A DNA stretch of 64,000 bases from Flavobacterium erciyesense (GCF_018069925.1 NZ_JAGPXB010000015.1:23040-87039), one strand, 5' to 3'; shown: positions 44,048-54,386, counted from the stretch's first letter. Translations and numbers: made by a program. The notes: generated from the letters alone by a model not told the origin.

Positions 44048-44090
44048 TATTGGTTGTTTTAGGAGCAGAAAATCTATTTTCAGCTCTTAA

Positions 44091-44155
44091 CTTGTCCCGC
44101 TTTCCGCTACAATCTCCCGAGAAAAATCGGGAGGATTTACACTTCAATCGGGGCT
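44091..44155. repeat. Flavobacterium REP-like intergenic repeat
   Basis: The block opens CTTGTCCCGCTTTCCGCTA, has a hairpin TCCCGA/TCGGGA in the middle, and closes CACTTCAATCGGGGCTA. I recognise the 'TCCCGCTTTCCGCTA ... TTCAATCGGGGCTA' frame as a repeat scattered through Flavobacterium genomes. Only one copy is in this window. Confidence 0.6.
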
Positions 44156-44187
44156 AAAAATCACGGTCATCTTTCAAAACTAAAATC

Positions 44188-44222
44188 AAAACTACTTTCA
44201 TTTACGAGAGTAGTTTTTTTTT
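44188..44222. terminator. Terminator between the helicase and yifB genes
   Basis: AAAACTACT/AGTAGTTTT with a 12-base loop and a T run, between two convergent genes. Confidence 0.8.
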
Positions 44223-44258
44223 GAATTTACACTACTAATTTTCAAAGACATAATAATA

Positions 44259-45794
44259 TTAGCCCAGCCAACCATCGCGATCCAAACTTCGGTATTGAAT
44301 GGCTTCTGTAATATGCATAGCTAAAACATTCGGAGCCGCATCTAAATCGGCTATCGTTCTTGCTACTTTCAAAATCCTATCATACGCTCGAGCCGACAAG
44401 TTCAAGCGCTCCATCGCTGTTTTTAATAATTGTTTTGAATTTTCGTCCAAAACACAATATTCTCGAATATGTTTGGTATTCATTTGTGCATTGTAATGAA
44501 TGTGGTCCATTTGCTCAAAACGACGCGTCTGAATTTCTCTTGCGGCAGTAACACGTTCCCGAATCGAAACACTACTTTCGGCCTTGCGATCATCTGATAA
44601 TTTGTCGAAAGGAACCGGAGTTACTTCAATATGAATATCAATGCGGTCCAATAAAGGCCCAGAAATTTTACTCAAATACCGCTGCATTTCATGCGGAGAA
44701 GAAGTTTGTGGCGCGTCAGGATCATTAAAAAACCCACTCGGACTCGGGTTCATGCTCGCCACCAACATAAAAGAAGACGGATAGGTTACGGTGAATTTAG
44801 CTCGTGAAATAGTTACCTCACGATCTTCAAGTGGCTGTCGCATAACCTCTAAAACATCTCGTTTAAATTCTGGCAACTCATCCAAAAACAAAACACCATT
44901 ATGCGCCATTGATATTTCACCTGGCTGCGGATAACTACCTCCACCCACCAAAGCTACGTTCGAAATCGTATGGTGCGGACTCCTAAATGGCCTTTGATTC
45001 ATTAAGCCTACTTCTTTTAATTTTCCCGCTACACTATGAATTTTAGTAGTTTCAAGAGCTTCCCGCAAAGTCATCGGTGGTAAAATACTAGGTAAGCGCT
45101 TGGCTAACATTGTTTTTCCTGCTCCAGGCGGACCTATTAAAATGATATTGTGTCCACCGGCTGCAGCAATTTCCATACATCGCTTAATGCTCTCCTGCCC
45201 TTTCACATCTGAAAAATCAAACTCAGGAAAATCTAAAGTTTTATAAAACTCAGCTCTTGTATCTATTTTTGTAGGTTCCAATGTACCCTTGCCTTCAAAA
45301 AAATCAATTACCTCTTGTACGTTTTCAACACCATAGACATCTAAACCTGCAACGATAGCGGCCTCTTTTACATTTTGCTTTGGCAGAAAAAAACCTTTAA
45401 AACCCTCTTCTTTTGCTTTAATTGCAATAGGCAAAGCACCACGAATAGGTTGCAAACTGCCATCGAGTGACAGTTCGCCCATAATAATGTACTCCGACAA
45501 CGCTTCGGCTTGAATTTGCCCCGAGGCCAAAAGAATACCCATCGTCAAAGTTAAATCATATGCAGAGCCCTCTTTTCGTAAATCAGCGGGAGCCATATTG
45601 ATCGTGATTTTTTTACCAGGCATGGCAAATCCGTTATTTTTAAGAGCAGCGGCTATGCGGTAACTACTTTCTTTGATGGCATTATCAGGCAATCCTACCA
45701 AATGGTAGCCAATACCTTTATCCATGTTAACTTCTACGGTTATGGTTGTCGCTTCGACTCCAAAAACAGCACTCCCAAAAACTTTAACTAGCAT
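44259..45794 (-). CDS. comM: YifB/ComM family Mg-chelatase-like AAA+ ATPase
   Basis: A 511-residue ATPase. The N-terminal Lon-like domain (about 1-170) begins with the conserved VFGSAVFGVEATTITVEV. The AAA+ core has Walker A GPPGAGKT (about 220) and the fingerprint HRPFRSPHHTISNVALVGGG variant (NQRPFRSPHHTISNVALVGG). Walker B is FLDELPEF, and the family C-terminal Mg_chelatase_C domain closes the protein. In other bacteria ComM is a branch-migration helicase for natural transformation. That role in this organism is inferred. It is transcribed alone. Confidence 0.92.
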   Translation of the reverse strand: MLVKVFGSAVFGVEATTITVEVNMDKGIGYHLVGLPDNAIKESSYRIAAALKNNGFAMPGKKITINMAPADLRKEGSAYDLTLTMGILLASGQIQAEALSEYIIMGELSLDGSLQPIRGALPIAIKAKEEGFKGFFLPKQNVKEAAIVAGLDVYGVENVQEVIDFFEGKGTLEPTKIDTRAEFYKTLDFPEFDFSDVKGQESIKRCMEIAAAGGHNIILIGPPGAGKTMLAKRLPSILPPMTLREALETTKIHSVAGKLKEVGLMNQRPFRSPHHTISNVALVGGGSYPQPGEISMAHNGVLFLDELPEFKRDVLEVMRQPLEDREVTISRAKFTVTYPSSFMLVASMNPSPSGFFNDPDAPQTSSPHEMQRYLSKISGPLLDRIDIHIEVTPVPFDKLSDDRKAESSVSIRERVTAAREIQTRRFEQMDHIHYNAQMNTKHIREYCVLDENSKQLLKTAMERLNLSARAYDRILKVARTIADLDAAPNVLAMHITEAIQYRSLDRDGWLG

Positions 45795-46029
45795 ATAATC
45801 AATATTTTATTTCTAAAAATAAATAAAAATTTCAAATTATACCAACAAATCTTACAGATGATGTTAATTATTGCAGAAAAGATAATAATGATTGCCTATT
45901 ACAGTAAAATTTTATTAAAATCACTTCAAAATCCTAGAATAACTATCAAAAATAAATGTTAAAATCAGAAATAAACAAGGCAAAATATTAACATTTTTTT
46001 ACTTTTAAGAACTAATTAGAAACTAAACT

Positions 46030-49023
46030 ATGAAAAAAATTGTATTACTGCTAATTTTGAGCATCTTCATGCCAAAATCCTATGCTCAGGAATACTTTCC
46101 AAACAACGAAAGTATCCCGAACAAGACCAATCATTTTACTGCATTTACCAATGCTACCATTTATGTGACACCCACACAAATTATCCAGAAAGGAACCTTA
46201 CTAATCCAGAACGGAAAAGTAGTAAATGCGGGAACTAACATTGCTATTCCAAAAAATTGTACGACAGTGGATTTAAATGGTAAATCGATTTATCCATCGT
46301 TTATCGATTTATACACTAGCTTTGGAGTAGAGAAACCAAAACCTGCAGCAACAGCGGGTCGTGGTTCATTATACGATACCAAACGAGTTGGCTATTATTG
46401 GAATGAAAACATAAAATCAGAACAAAATGCTTACCAAGCCTTCAAATACGACCAAGCCAAGGCGGAGGAATTTCTTAAAGCGGGCTTCGGCGTGGTAGGA
46501 ACTCACGTTCCTGACGGAATTGCACGCGGTACAGGAACTCTAGTTGCATTAAATAATTTTGATAACAGCAAACAATTGCTAACAGATAAATTAACCAATC
46601 ATTTTGCTTTTTCGAGAAGTGTAACTACAGCACAATCTTACCCAAGTTCATTGATGGGAATGATGGCTTTAATGCGCCAAATGTATCATGATTTAGATTG
46701 GTACAAAAAAGGAAATTCAAAAACGACAGATTTATCTTTGGAGGCATTGGCTAAAAATGAAAAATTAGTTCAAGTTTTTACTACCGAAGATAAATTAAAC
46801 AGTTTACGTGCTGCAAAAATTGCGAAAGAATTCGGTCTAAACTACATTCTTAAAGGAAGCGGTAACGAATTTGAACGTATTGAAGAAATCAAACAAACGA
46901 ATTCAAAATTTATTATTCCAATTAACTTTCCAGAAGCGTATGATGTATCCGACCCGAATCAAGCCAACCAAATGGAGTTAAAAGATTTGAGATTTTGGAA
47001 TCAAGCGCCAACCAATTTAAAAGTATTATCAGATAACGGAGTTGTTTTTGCTTTGACAACTGATAAATTAAAAAAAATTGAAGATTTCAGAACTAATCTA
47101 ATCAAAGCCATTCAATACGGTTTTGATAGTACTAAAGCTTTAGAGGCATTAACTACCGTTCCTGCAGCGCTTTTAGGAAAAAGTAATGAAGTAGGATCTT
47201 TAAAAAATGGAAGTTTAGCCAACTTTGTGATTACATCAGGAGCAATTTTTGACGCTAAAACAGTTATGTACGAAAACTGGGTACAAGGAAATAAATTCGT
47301 TATCAACGATTTAAACACCAAAGACATCAGAGGTAATTACGATTTAACCATCGGAAATGAAAAGTTCAAATGGAAAATCAATGGAGAAATCAACGCTCCT
47401 AAATCAGAAATTACAACAACTGATTCTAAAAAAGTGAATTCAAAATTGACATTCACAAACAATTGGGTATCTACTGTGGTAAAACCACTTGATTCAACCA
47501 AAACGAACTTTACTAGATTAATTGGTTATGTTGACAATACCGATAATTTATCTGGAAAAGCGGTTTTGTTTGACGGATCAGAATTGAAATGGGCTGCTGT
47601 AAAAACGGCTGCATTTGCAAAAGCAATAGATTCTTCAAAAGTAGAAAAAGGACCTGCAATCATGCCAGTTACTTACCCGAACAATGCTTACGGAAACACG
47701 AAAAAACTAACAGCAACTACCCTTTTATTCAAAAATGCAACTGTTTGGACGAACGAAAAAGAAGGAATTCTGGAAGAAACAGATGTACTTGTTAAGAATG
47801 GCAAAATCGCTGCCGTTGGAAAAAATCTTTCAGATGCCAGTGCCACTGTTGTGGATGCAAAAGGAAAACACCTTACTAGCGGTATTATTGACGAGCACTC
47901 ACATATTGCCATTTCAAATGGAGTGAACGAAGGCGGTCACAACTCTAGCGCCGAGGTAACTATTCAAGACGTAGTAAACTCAGAGGATGTCAATATTTAT
48001 AGAGAATTAGCTGGTGGTGTTACTACTTCGCAATTGCTTCACGGATCAGCAAACCCTATTGGTGGTCGCTCTGCAATTGTAAAGTGGAAATGGGGTGCTG
48101 CAGCAGATGAAATGTTATATAAAAACCAGCCAGGCTTTATCAAATTTGCACTTGGTGAAAACGTAAAACAATCGAACTGGGGTAATGTAAACCCTACTCG
48201 TTTTCCACAAAGTAGAATGGGAGTTGAACAAGTATTTACGGATTATTTTCAACGTGCAAAAGATTATGATACAGCTTGGAAAGCATACAATTCAAGCAAC
48301 AAAAAAGGCAAAGCGCCTCGCGTAGATTTAGAATTACAAACCTTAGCTGAAATCTTAAACAAAGAGCGTTTTATTTCTTGTCACTCTTATGTACAGTCTG
48401 AAATCTTGATGTTAATGAAGGTGGCTGAGAAATTCAACTTTAGAGTAAATACATATACACATATTTTAGAAGGTTACAAAGTTGCCGACAAAATGAAAGA
48501 ACATGGTGTTGGAGCTTCTACTTTCTCTGATTGGTGGGCCTACAAATTTGAGGTGAATGATGCTATTCCGTTCAACGGACCTATTATGCACAACGCTGGA
48601 TTGGTTGTAGCGTACAACTCTGATGATGCCGAAATGTCAAGAAGATTGAACCAAGAAGCTGCAAAAGCAGTGAAGTACGGTAATGTATCTGAAGAAGATG
48701 CTTGGAAATTTGTAACCTTAAACCCTGCAAAATTATTACACATTGATGATAAAGTAGGAAGTATCAAAACTGGTAAAGATGCTGATATCGTGTTATGGAA
48801 CGCCAATCCTCTATCTATTTATGCCAAAGCAGAAAAAACTTTAATTGAAGGTGTTGTGTATTATGACGTTCAAAAAGACGAAGAACAAAGAAAAGCAATC
48901 ACTAAAGAGAGAAGCGAATTGATTGGTCAATTATTACAAGAGAAAAACAAAGGAATGAGCACACAACCTGCTAAAAAGAAAGAAAAAGTAGAATACCACT
49001 GTGATTCTCTTGAAGAATTGTAG
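46030..49023 (+). CDS. Secreted amidohydrolase, two-domain
   Basis: A 997-residue exported protein with signal peptide residues 1-19 (MKKIVLLLILSIFMPKSYAQ). The N-terminal half is an amidohydrolase-like fold in which the metal-site motif is not preserved (YPSFIDLYTSFG). The C-terminal half starts a second amidohydrolase domain with an intact metal motif Asp621-Glu-His623-Ser-His625 (GIIDEHSHIA) and later ISCHSYVQSE, NTYTHILEGYK and YNSDDAEMSRR. The C-terminal half is therefore probably catalytic and the N-terminal half structural. Related Bacteroidota enzymes are taken as imidazolonepropionase- or dipeptidase-like; no substrate can be assigned. It is the first gene of an operon with a shorter relative. 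Confidence 0.88.
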   Translation: MKKIVLLLILSIFMPKSYAQEYFPNNESIPNKTNHFTAFTNATIYVTPTQIIQKGTLLIQNGKVVNAGTNIAIPKNCTTVDLNGKSIYPSFIDLYTSFGVEKPKPAATAGRGSLYDTKRVGYYWNENIKSEQNAYQAFKYDQAKAEEFLKAGFGVVGTHVPDGIARGTGTLVALNNFDNSKQLLTDKLTNHFAFSRSVTTAQSYPSSLMGMMALMRQMYHDLDWYKKGNSKTTDLSLEALAKNEKLVQVFTTEDKLNSLRAAKIAKEFGLNYILKGSGNEFERIEEIKQTNSKFIIPINFPEAYDVSDPNQANQMELKDLRFWNQAPTNLKVLSDNGVVFALTTDKLKKIEDFRTNLIKAIQYGFDSTKALEALTTVPAALLGKSNEVGSLKNGSLANFVITSGAIFDAKTVMYENWVQGNKFVINDLNTKDIRGNYDLTIGNEKFKWKINGEINAPKSEITTTDSKKVNSKLTFTNNWVSTVVKPLDSTKTNFTRLIGYVDNTDNLSGKAVLFDGSELKWAAVKTAAFAKAIDSSKVEKGPAIMPVTYPNNAYGNTKKLTATTLLFKNATVWTNEKEGILEETDVLVKNGKIAAVGKNLSDASATVVDAKGKHLTSGIIDEHSHIAISNGVNEGGHNSSAEVTIQDVVNSEDVNIYRELAGGVTTSQLLHGSANPIGGRSAIVKWKWGAAADEMLYKNQPGFIKFALGENVKQSNWGNVNPTRFPQSRMGVEQVFTDYFQRAKDYDTAWKAYNSSNKKGKAPRVDLELQTLAEILNKERFISCHSYVQSEILMLMKVAEKFNFRVNTYTHILEGYKVADKMKEHGVGASTFSDWWAYKFEVNDAIPFNGPIMHNAGLVVAYNSDDAEMSRRLNQEAAKAVKYGNVSEEDAWKFVTLNPAKLLHIDDKVGSIKTGKDADIVLWNANPLSIYAKAEKTLIEGVVYYDVQKDEEQRKAITKERSELIGQLLQEKNKGMSTQPAKKKEKVEYHCDSLEEL

Positions 49024-49088
49024 TTAGTAGTACAATAGATTTCTTTAAATGCGGAGCACTGCTCGATTCAATCCTAAAATTTAAAATT

Positions 49089-50396
49089 ATGAACTATAAA
49101 AAAATAATGCTTGCAACCTTGATGCTTGGTGCATCTACTCTTTTGCAAGCGCAACAAACTCCAGCCAATAAGCAAACCAAGTCTGTTTTGATCTTGAATG
49201 CAACGGCACACATCGGTGATGGAACTGTTATTGAAAACAGCGCCATTGGATTTAAAGATGGTAAAATAACACTAATTGCCGATGCAAGAACGATTCGCTT
49301 GGCAGCAGATGCTTATGATACAACAATAAATGCAGAAGGCAAACACGTATATCCTGGTTTTATTGCACCCAACTCGACACTAGGTTTAGTTGAAATTGAT
49401 GCCGTAAAATCATCTGATGACGAAAGTGAAATTGGAAGTATGAATCCAAATGTTCGCAGTATAATTGCTTACACAGCTGATTCTAAGGTAATCGAAACCG
49501 TACGACCAAACGGAATTTTAATGGCTCAAATTACGCCAAGAGGTGGAATCATTTCAGGCTCATCTTCAATTGTACAATTGGATGCTTGGCATTGGCAAGA
49601 CGCTTTGGTTAAGGAAAACGACGGTATGCACTTGAATTTTCCATCTACTTTTAGAAGAAGCGGTTGGTGGGCTGAGCCAGGAGCAATTGAGGCAAATAAG
49701 GATTATCCTAAACAAGTAAATGAATTAAATTCTTTTTTCACCAATGCAAAAGCCTATTTAGGTGATACGGCTAAGGAAAGAAACTTGGTTTTAGAGTCTA
49801 CAAAAGGACTATTTGATGGTACGCAAACCTTGTACATCCATGCTAATGAAGAAAAACAAATCATTGATGCTGTCCAATTTGCCAAACAAAACGGAATTAA
49901 AAAAATGGCTATTGTTGGAGGTTATGAAGCGTACAAAGCGGCTGAATTGTTGCAGAAAAACAACGTAGGTGTATTGTTGAAGCGCGTGCATGACATGCCT
50001 GAAAACGATGATCACGATGTTGATTTACCTTATAAAAACGCAAGACTATTGACCGAAAAAGGAGTTTTAGTGGGGTTAGAAAACAGTGGTTCACACGAAA
50101 GAATGAACACCAGAAACTTACCATTCCTTGCAGGTACTTGTGCCGCTTATGGTTTAGATAAAGAAACAGCATTACAATTAATTACTTCAAATACTGCTAA
50201 AATTTTGGGTATTGATGAACAATGTGGTACCTTAACACAAGGTAAAGACGCAACTTTATTTATATCAGAAGGGGATGCTTTGGATATGAGAACAAATAAA
50301 CTTACCAACGCCTTCATTCAAGGAAGAGCTATTAGTTTAGAAACACACCAAACCCGATTAAACGAGCGTTACAAAACAAAATACAATCAAAAATAA
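49089..50396 (+). CDS. Secreted amidohydrolase-like protein without metal motif
   Basis: A 435-residue exported protein (signal MNYKKIMLATLMLGASTLLQAQ). It has amidohydrolase-family features: an N-terminal beta sandwich (ILNATAHIGDGTVIENSAIGFKDGKI), a barrel and the typical end (TSNTAKILGIDEQCGTLTQGKDATLFI). The expected HxH after YPGFI is replaced by APNSTLG, so it cannot bind metal in the usual way. It resembles the N-terminal half of the preceding protein and lies 65 bases after it. It may form a complex with it or be a degenerate duplicate. Confidence 0.87.
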   Translation: MNYKKIMLATLMLGASTLLQAQQTPANKQTKSVLILNATAHIGDGTVIENSAIGFKDGKITLIADARTIRLAADAYDTTINAEGKHVYPGFIAPNSTLGLVEIDAVKSSDDESEIGSMNPNVRSIIAYTADSKVIETVRPNGILMAQITPRGGIISGSSSIVQLDAWHWQDALVKENDGMHLNFPSTFRRSGWWAEPGAIEANKDYPKQVNELNSFFTNAKAYLGDTAKERNLVLESTKGLFDGTQTLYIHANEEKQIIDAVQFAKQNGIKKMAIVGGYEAYKAAELLQKNNVGVLLKRVHDMPENDDHDVDLPYKNARLLTEKGVLVGLENSGSHERMNTRNLPFLAGTCAAYGLDKETALQLITSNTAKILGIDEQCGTLTQGKDATLFISEGDALDMRTNKLTNAFIQGRAISLETHQTRLNERYKTKYNQK

Positions 50397-50402
50397 TAGA
50401 AA

Positions 50403-50780
50403 ATGGGACTATTTAATGCAATTTTAGGAAATGCCTCAGAAGTCGATATCGAAAAAATTTCAGCTGAGTTTGAGCCCATCTTGATCGATGGAGAACATAT
50501 TGAAAAAGCATACAAGCTTATCAAAGATCTCTTTTTGTTTACAAACAAGCGACTTATATTGGTCGAGAAACAACTTGTAGGCACCAAGGTAGACTATCTT
50601 ACCATTCCTTACTCTAGCATTAAAAAGTTCTCAAAAGAAAGTGCTGGAATCTTAGATATGGATGCAGAGCTAAAAATTTGGCTAAATCATGACAACGCTC
50701 CAATTACAAAACAATTTGGAAAAGGAGGTAACAATATTAATGAAGTATACAAAATTTTGAGCAAGCATACTTTAAAGTAG
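50403..50780 (+). CDS. Bacterial PH-domain protein
   Basis: A 125-residue cytoplasmic protein of the bacterial pleckstrin-homology (YvbH/bPH_1) type. The strands EFEPILIDGEHIEKAYKLIKDLFLFTNKRLILVEKQ and VDYLTIPYSSIKKFSKES are characteristic. The function of these domains is not established. It starts 6 bases after the second amidohydrolase, so it belongs to that transcript, which ends at the terminator 20 bases downstream. Confidence 0.85.
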   Translation: MGLFNAILGNASEVDIEKISAEFEPILIDGEHIEKAYKLIKDLFLFTNKRLILVEKQLVGTKVDYLTIPYSSIKKFSKESAGILDMDAELKIWLNHDNAPITKQFGKGGNNINEVYKILSKHTLK

Positions 50781-50799
50781 GTACTTTCAAATTCACAAC

Positions 50800-50839
50800 A
50801 AAAGCGCTATTCGAGTCAAATCGGATAGCGCTTTTTTTT
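50800..50839 (+). terminator. Terminator after the PH-domain gene
   Basis: AAAAGCGCTAT pairs with ATAGCGCTTTT across a loop that itself has TCGA pairing potential; a run of T follows. Confidence 0.9.
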
Positions 50840-51084
50840 ATGCTGTGTGTTTGAGAACAAATTTAGACAAACCAATCCATCGGAAAGACCTCAATTGTAA
50901 TTTGTACCCACTAAAGCGTTAACCTTATTTTAACAAATTACAAAATTAATGATTCAATAATCATATACCTATAAAAAAATAGGGGTACTAATGTAAAAAT
51001 GATAAAAATTTAATAGTAACTATAATTTTTTTTAGGGTATAATGATGATTTTTATACTTTTATCAAAATTTAAAACAAACAACT
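50840..51084 (+). other. Upstream region of amt
   Basis: An AT-rich gene-free stretch of about 245 bases. It probably contains the amt promoter; TATACTTTTA near 51053 is the nearest thing to a -7 box. No riboswitch or regulator site is recognised. Confidence 0.4.
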
Positions 51085-52401
51085 ATGAGAAAAATTATTT
51101 TAAGTGTGATTTTAATCGCCATTTTGCTACTGACCCTTTTTTCAAATTATTTTATAATTGATAGTCCCGCTCCTACCGAACCCGTAAAATTTGATACAGG
51201 AGATACGGCTTGGATGATTGTAGCAACAGCACTTGTTTTAATAATGACTCCTGGATTAGGTTTTTTTTACGGAGGAATGGTTGGCAAAAAAAATGTAATT
51301 AGTACCATGCTGCAAAGTTTTATGGCTATGATAATCGTAACTGTCTTATGGGTTGTAATTGCCTTTGGTTTGTCATTTGGCCCAACAATTAATGGAATCA
51401 TCGGTAATCCATTACCAAATTTAATGTTTCAAGGCGTAGGAACAAATACCGCTTGGAGTCTTGCTCCTACAATACCTTTCTTATTATTTGCTTTATTTCA
51501 GGCGAAGTTTGCTATAATTACACCCGCATTAATCACGGGTGCATTTGCAGAGAGAATCCGTTTTTGGGCTTACCTTTTATTCATGGTATTGTTCATTTTA
51601 TTAATATACACCCCTTTAGCACACATGACTTGGCATCCTGACGGGATATTCTTTAAAATGGGAGTATTAGATTTTGCTGGTGGCACGGTAGTACACATGA
51701 GTGCAGGTTGGGCTGCCCTAGCAGGAGCAATTTTTTTAGGAAAAAGAAAAGCACAAAAACCTAATCCTGCCCGTATCACTTATGTATTATTGGGAACAGG
51801 TTTATTATGGTTTGGATGGTTTGGTTTTAATGCTGGATCTGCATTAGGTTCTAACGGATTAGCAGTTCAAGCACTAGGAACTACTACTGTTGCAGCTGCT
51901 GCTGCGGGAATGGCGTGGGTATTTCTTGACAAAATCCTTGGACAAAAATTATCAGCAATGGGCGCATGTATTGGTGTAGTTGTAGGTTTAGTAGCTATTA
52001 CTCCAGCAGCTGGGTTCGTTAGTATTTCCCACGGGATTTTTATTGGTGCCTTTGCAAGTATCGTAAGTAATCTTGTTGTAAGAGCTTTCCATAAAGGTAA
52101 AATTGACGATGCTTTGGATGTATTTGCTTGTCATGGTGTAGGCGGAATGGTAGGAATGCTTCTTACAGGAGTTTTTGCATCAAAATCAATCAACTCAGTA
52201 GTTGGCGATAACCAAGGACTTATTTTTGGAGATACCACTTTATTTCTAAATCAACTAACTGCTTTGGTAATTGTATCTGTTTTTGCCTTTACTGCTTCAT
52301 ACGCTTTGTTTTTCATTGTAAATAAAATTACTCCACTTAGAGTTAGCGAAGAAAAAGAAGAACTTGGACTTGACATCACACAACACGGTGAGTTTTTATA
52401 A
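51085..52401 (+). CDS. amt: Ammonium transporter
   Basis: A 438-residue Amt/Mep/Rh channel with about 11-12 spans preceded by an extra N-terminal hydrophobic segment that may be a signal peptide. Conserved stretches are MTPGLGFFYGGMV, LVFALFQAKFAIITPALI-type helix, GGTVVHMSAGWAALAGA, and the twin-His pore residues in HMTWHPDG and FACHGVGGMVG. It imports ammonium. The usual PII gene glnK is not downstream, since a terminator follows immediately. Nitrogen control would then act through an unlinked PII protein or not at all. Confidence 0.95.
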   Translation: MRKIILSVILIAILLLTLFSNYFIIDSPAPTEPVKFDTGDTAWMIVATALVLIMTPGLGFFYGGMVGKKNVISTMLQSFMAMIIVTVLWVVIAFGLSFGPTINGIIGNPLPNLMFQGVGTNTAWSLAPTIPFLLFALFQAKFAIITPALITGAFAERIRFWAYLLFMVLFILLIYTPLAHMTWHPDGIFFKMGVLDFAGGTVVHMSAGWAALAGAIFLGKRKAQKPNPARITYVLLGTGLLWFGWFGFNAGSALGSNGLAVQALGTTTVAAAAAGMAWVFLDKILGQKLSAMGACIGVVVGLVAITPAAGFVSISHGIFIGAFASIVSNLVVRAFHKGKIDDALDVFACHGVGGMVGMLLTGVFASKSINSVVGDNQGLIFGDTTLFLNQLTALVIVSVFAFTASYALFFIVNKITPLRVSEEKEELGLDITQHGEFL

Positions 52402-52424
52402 GAAGAACAAACCAATTTAAATAA

Positions 52425-52457
52425 AAAAAACACTCTGAAAATTCAGAGTGTTTTTTG
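52425..52457 (+). terminator. Terminator after amt
   Basis: AAAACACTCTGAA/TTCAGAGTGTTTT with a 2-base loop and T run. Confidence 0.9.
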
Positions 52458-52538
52458 TTTGGTATAATTTGATTTAATTAGAAATTTAAAAGCAAGCTTT
52501 TATCTACTATTTAAAAGATTATAGAATAAGTATTTCAT

Positions 52539-54386
52539 TTATTTTAACACCGTAAATTCAATACTTGAATCATTATAAATTCGATGAGTTTGTTTTTGAA
52601 AATCTTCTGGCTTAGCGTAAAAAATGTTTTCTACAAAAGTTTGCGGATTCAAATCAATCAAAGGAAACCACGTACTTTGAACCTGAATTTGAATTTTATG
52701 TCCTTTTTTGAAAGTATGAAAAACATCTTGCAACTTAATATTTATTGGTGTTTTTTCATTCGCTACGAAAGGTTCTGGTTTAGAAAAACTATTACGGAAA
52801 CGCCCACGCATTACCTCGCTACGCACCATCATGTGGTAATTACTCATTTTTAAATAAGGAGCAACTTCCTTTGTCTCTGGTTCATCAGCAGGAAAAACAT
52901 CAATAACTTTTACAATCCAATCAGCATCAGTACCTGTGGTGGCAACTTGTAGTTTAGCTAAAATTTCACCTGCCAAAGTCGTGTCATCTTGTAAAACTTC
53001 CGTTTCAAAAACAACTACATCAGGACGTCTAGCAGCAAAACGCTGATCATCTGTCATGTACTTTCTAGGCGTAAGTCCTTGCTGCTTGATATCTTCTGAA
53101 TACGGAACTGGTTTTTTAGGGTCGCTAATGAATTCTTCAAAAGAAATATTTCTCTTAGCCATTTTTGTCAACTGACTTCCTTGCAAATAAAAATTTTGTT
53201 TTTCTGTATTTTGTGGTGGCCATGTTTCATAGGTTTTCCATTCTTTTCTACCTGTATCAAATACATACGCTTCTGGTAACTTATTTTCTCCCTTCCCATC
53301 ATTTTTTAAGAAATGACGGAAAAAATTCGCCTCAATATTTTTTTGGTAATAAGCTGAAATACTATCTCCAAAATTGATATTACCAATAACTTGCTTAGCA
53401 GAATTGCGAGCCCAATCACCGTGACTCCATGGTCCCATTACGATGGTATTGTAATTTTTGCTGTTTTTTTCAATAGTACTGTAGGTGTTCAATGGACCAT
53501 ACAAATCTTCCGCATCGAACCATCCACCTACTGTCATTACTGCTGGCTTGATATTTTTTAAATGTTGCAGTAACCCTCTTTTTTGCCAAAAATCATCATA
53601 GCTTGAATGGTCTTTCAATTGCTGCCAAAATTCATTGTCTTTACCATAATACTTGTCTAAATTAGATAAAGGTCCTGCATCCAAGAAAAACTGATAATCG
53701 TCATTCGTTCCTACATTACTAAATTTGTACCACGGTTCAGTAGTGCGCTTTGTTTTTTGCGGTCCAAACAATGGTGTTACCTTCCAATAACTCAATAAAT
53801 ATGCACCATTGTGATGAAAATCATCAAAAAAGAAATCAGCAATACACGCCTGCGGAGAAACCGCTTTTAAAGCTGGGTGATTACTAAGCAGCGAATAACT
53901 CGCATAAAATCCAGGATATGAAATACCCCAAGTACCTACATTTCCGTTATTATTAGGCACATTTTTAACCAACCAATCAATCGTATCGTATGTATCAGAA
54001 GCTTCATCAACGGCTATTTTTCCTTTTTTGTTTGGTATGTATGCTCGCATATTGTCATACAAACCATCGCTCATAAAACGCCCACGTACATCCTGATAAA
54101 CAACAATATAACCTTCCTTCATCATAGTCTCACTAGGCCCAACAGCACGCTTGAACTGCCCTTCACCGTAAGGTCCAGAATTATAAGGAGTACGCTGCAT
54201 GATGATGGGATATTTTTTAGAAACATCCTTTGGAGAATAAATAGAAGTGAATAAGGATTGCCCATCGCGCATTTTTATATGTACCTCTTTTTTAGTATAG
54301 TTTTCGGCTACATAATTGGGCACTTTTTCTTGTGCTAAGAGAATCGTACTGACAAAAAGCAGTACAACACTGAATAGTTTTTTCAT
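52539..54386 (-). CDS. Secreted CocE/NonD-family (S15-like) hydrolase
   Basis: A 615-residue exported alpha/beta hydrolase of the X-Pro dipeptidyl peptidase/CocE group. The signal peptide is MKKLFSVVLLFVSTILLAQ. The nucleophile Ser156 sits in GTWGISYPGFYASY (the G-x-S-Y-x-G elbow). Other family segments are QRTPYNSGPYGEG, YQDVRGRFMSDG, MTVGGWFDAEDLYGPL and the C-terminal jelly roll (IKLQDVFHTFKKGHKIQIQVQSTWFP). Members cleave Xaa-Pro peptides, glutaryl-7-ACA or esters; the substrate here is unknown. ATG 54386 is chosen for the clean signal peptide over an in-frame start 114 bases upstream. Confidence 0.9.
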   Translation of the reverse strand: MKKLFSVVLLFVSTILLAQEKVPNYVAENYTKKEVHIKMRDGQSLFTSIYSPKDVSKKYPIIMQRTPYNSGPYGEGQFKRAVGPSETMMKEGYIVVYQDVRGRFMSDGLYDNMRAYIPNKKGKIAVDEASDTYDTIDWLVKNVPNNNGNVGTWGISYPGFYASYSLLSNHPALKAVSPQACIADFFFDDFHHNGAYLLSYWKVTPLFGPQKTKRTTEPWYKFSNVGTNDDYQFFLDAGPLSNLDKYYGKDNEFWQQLKDHSSYDDFWQKRGLLQHLKNIKPAVMTVGGWFDAEDLYGPLNTYSTIEKNSKNYNTIVMGPWSHGDWARNSAKQVIGNINFGDSISAYYQKNIEANFFRHFLKNDGKGENKLPEAYVFDTGRKEWKTYETWPPQNTEKQNFYLQGSQLTKMAKRNISFEEFISDPKKPVPYSEDIKQQGLTPRKYMTDDQRFAARRPDVVVFETEVLQDDTTLAGEILAKLQVATTGTDADWIVKVIDVFPADEPETKEVAPYLKMSNYHMMVRSEVMRGRFRNSFSKPEPFVANEKTPINIKLQDVFHTFKKGHKIQIQVQSTWFPLIDLNPQTFVENIFYAKPEDFQKQTHRIYNDSSIEFTVLK

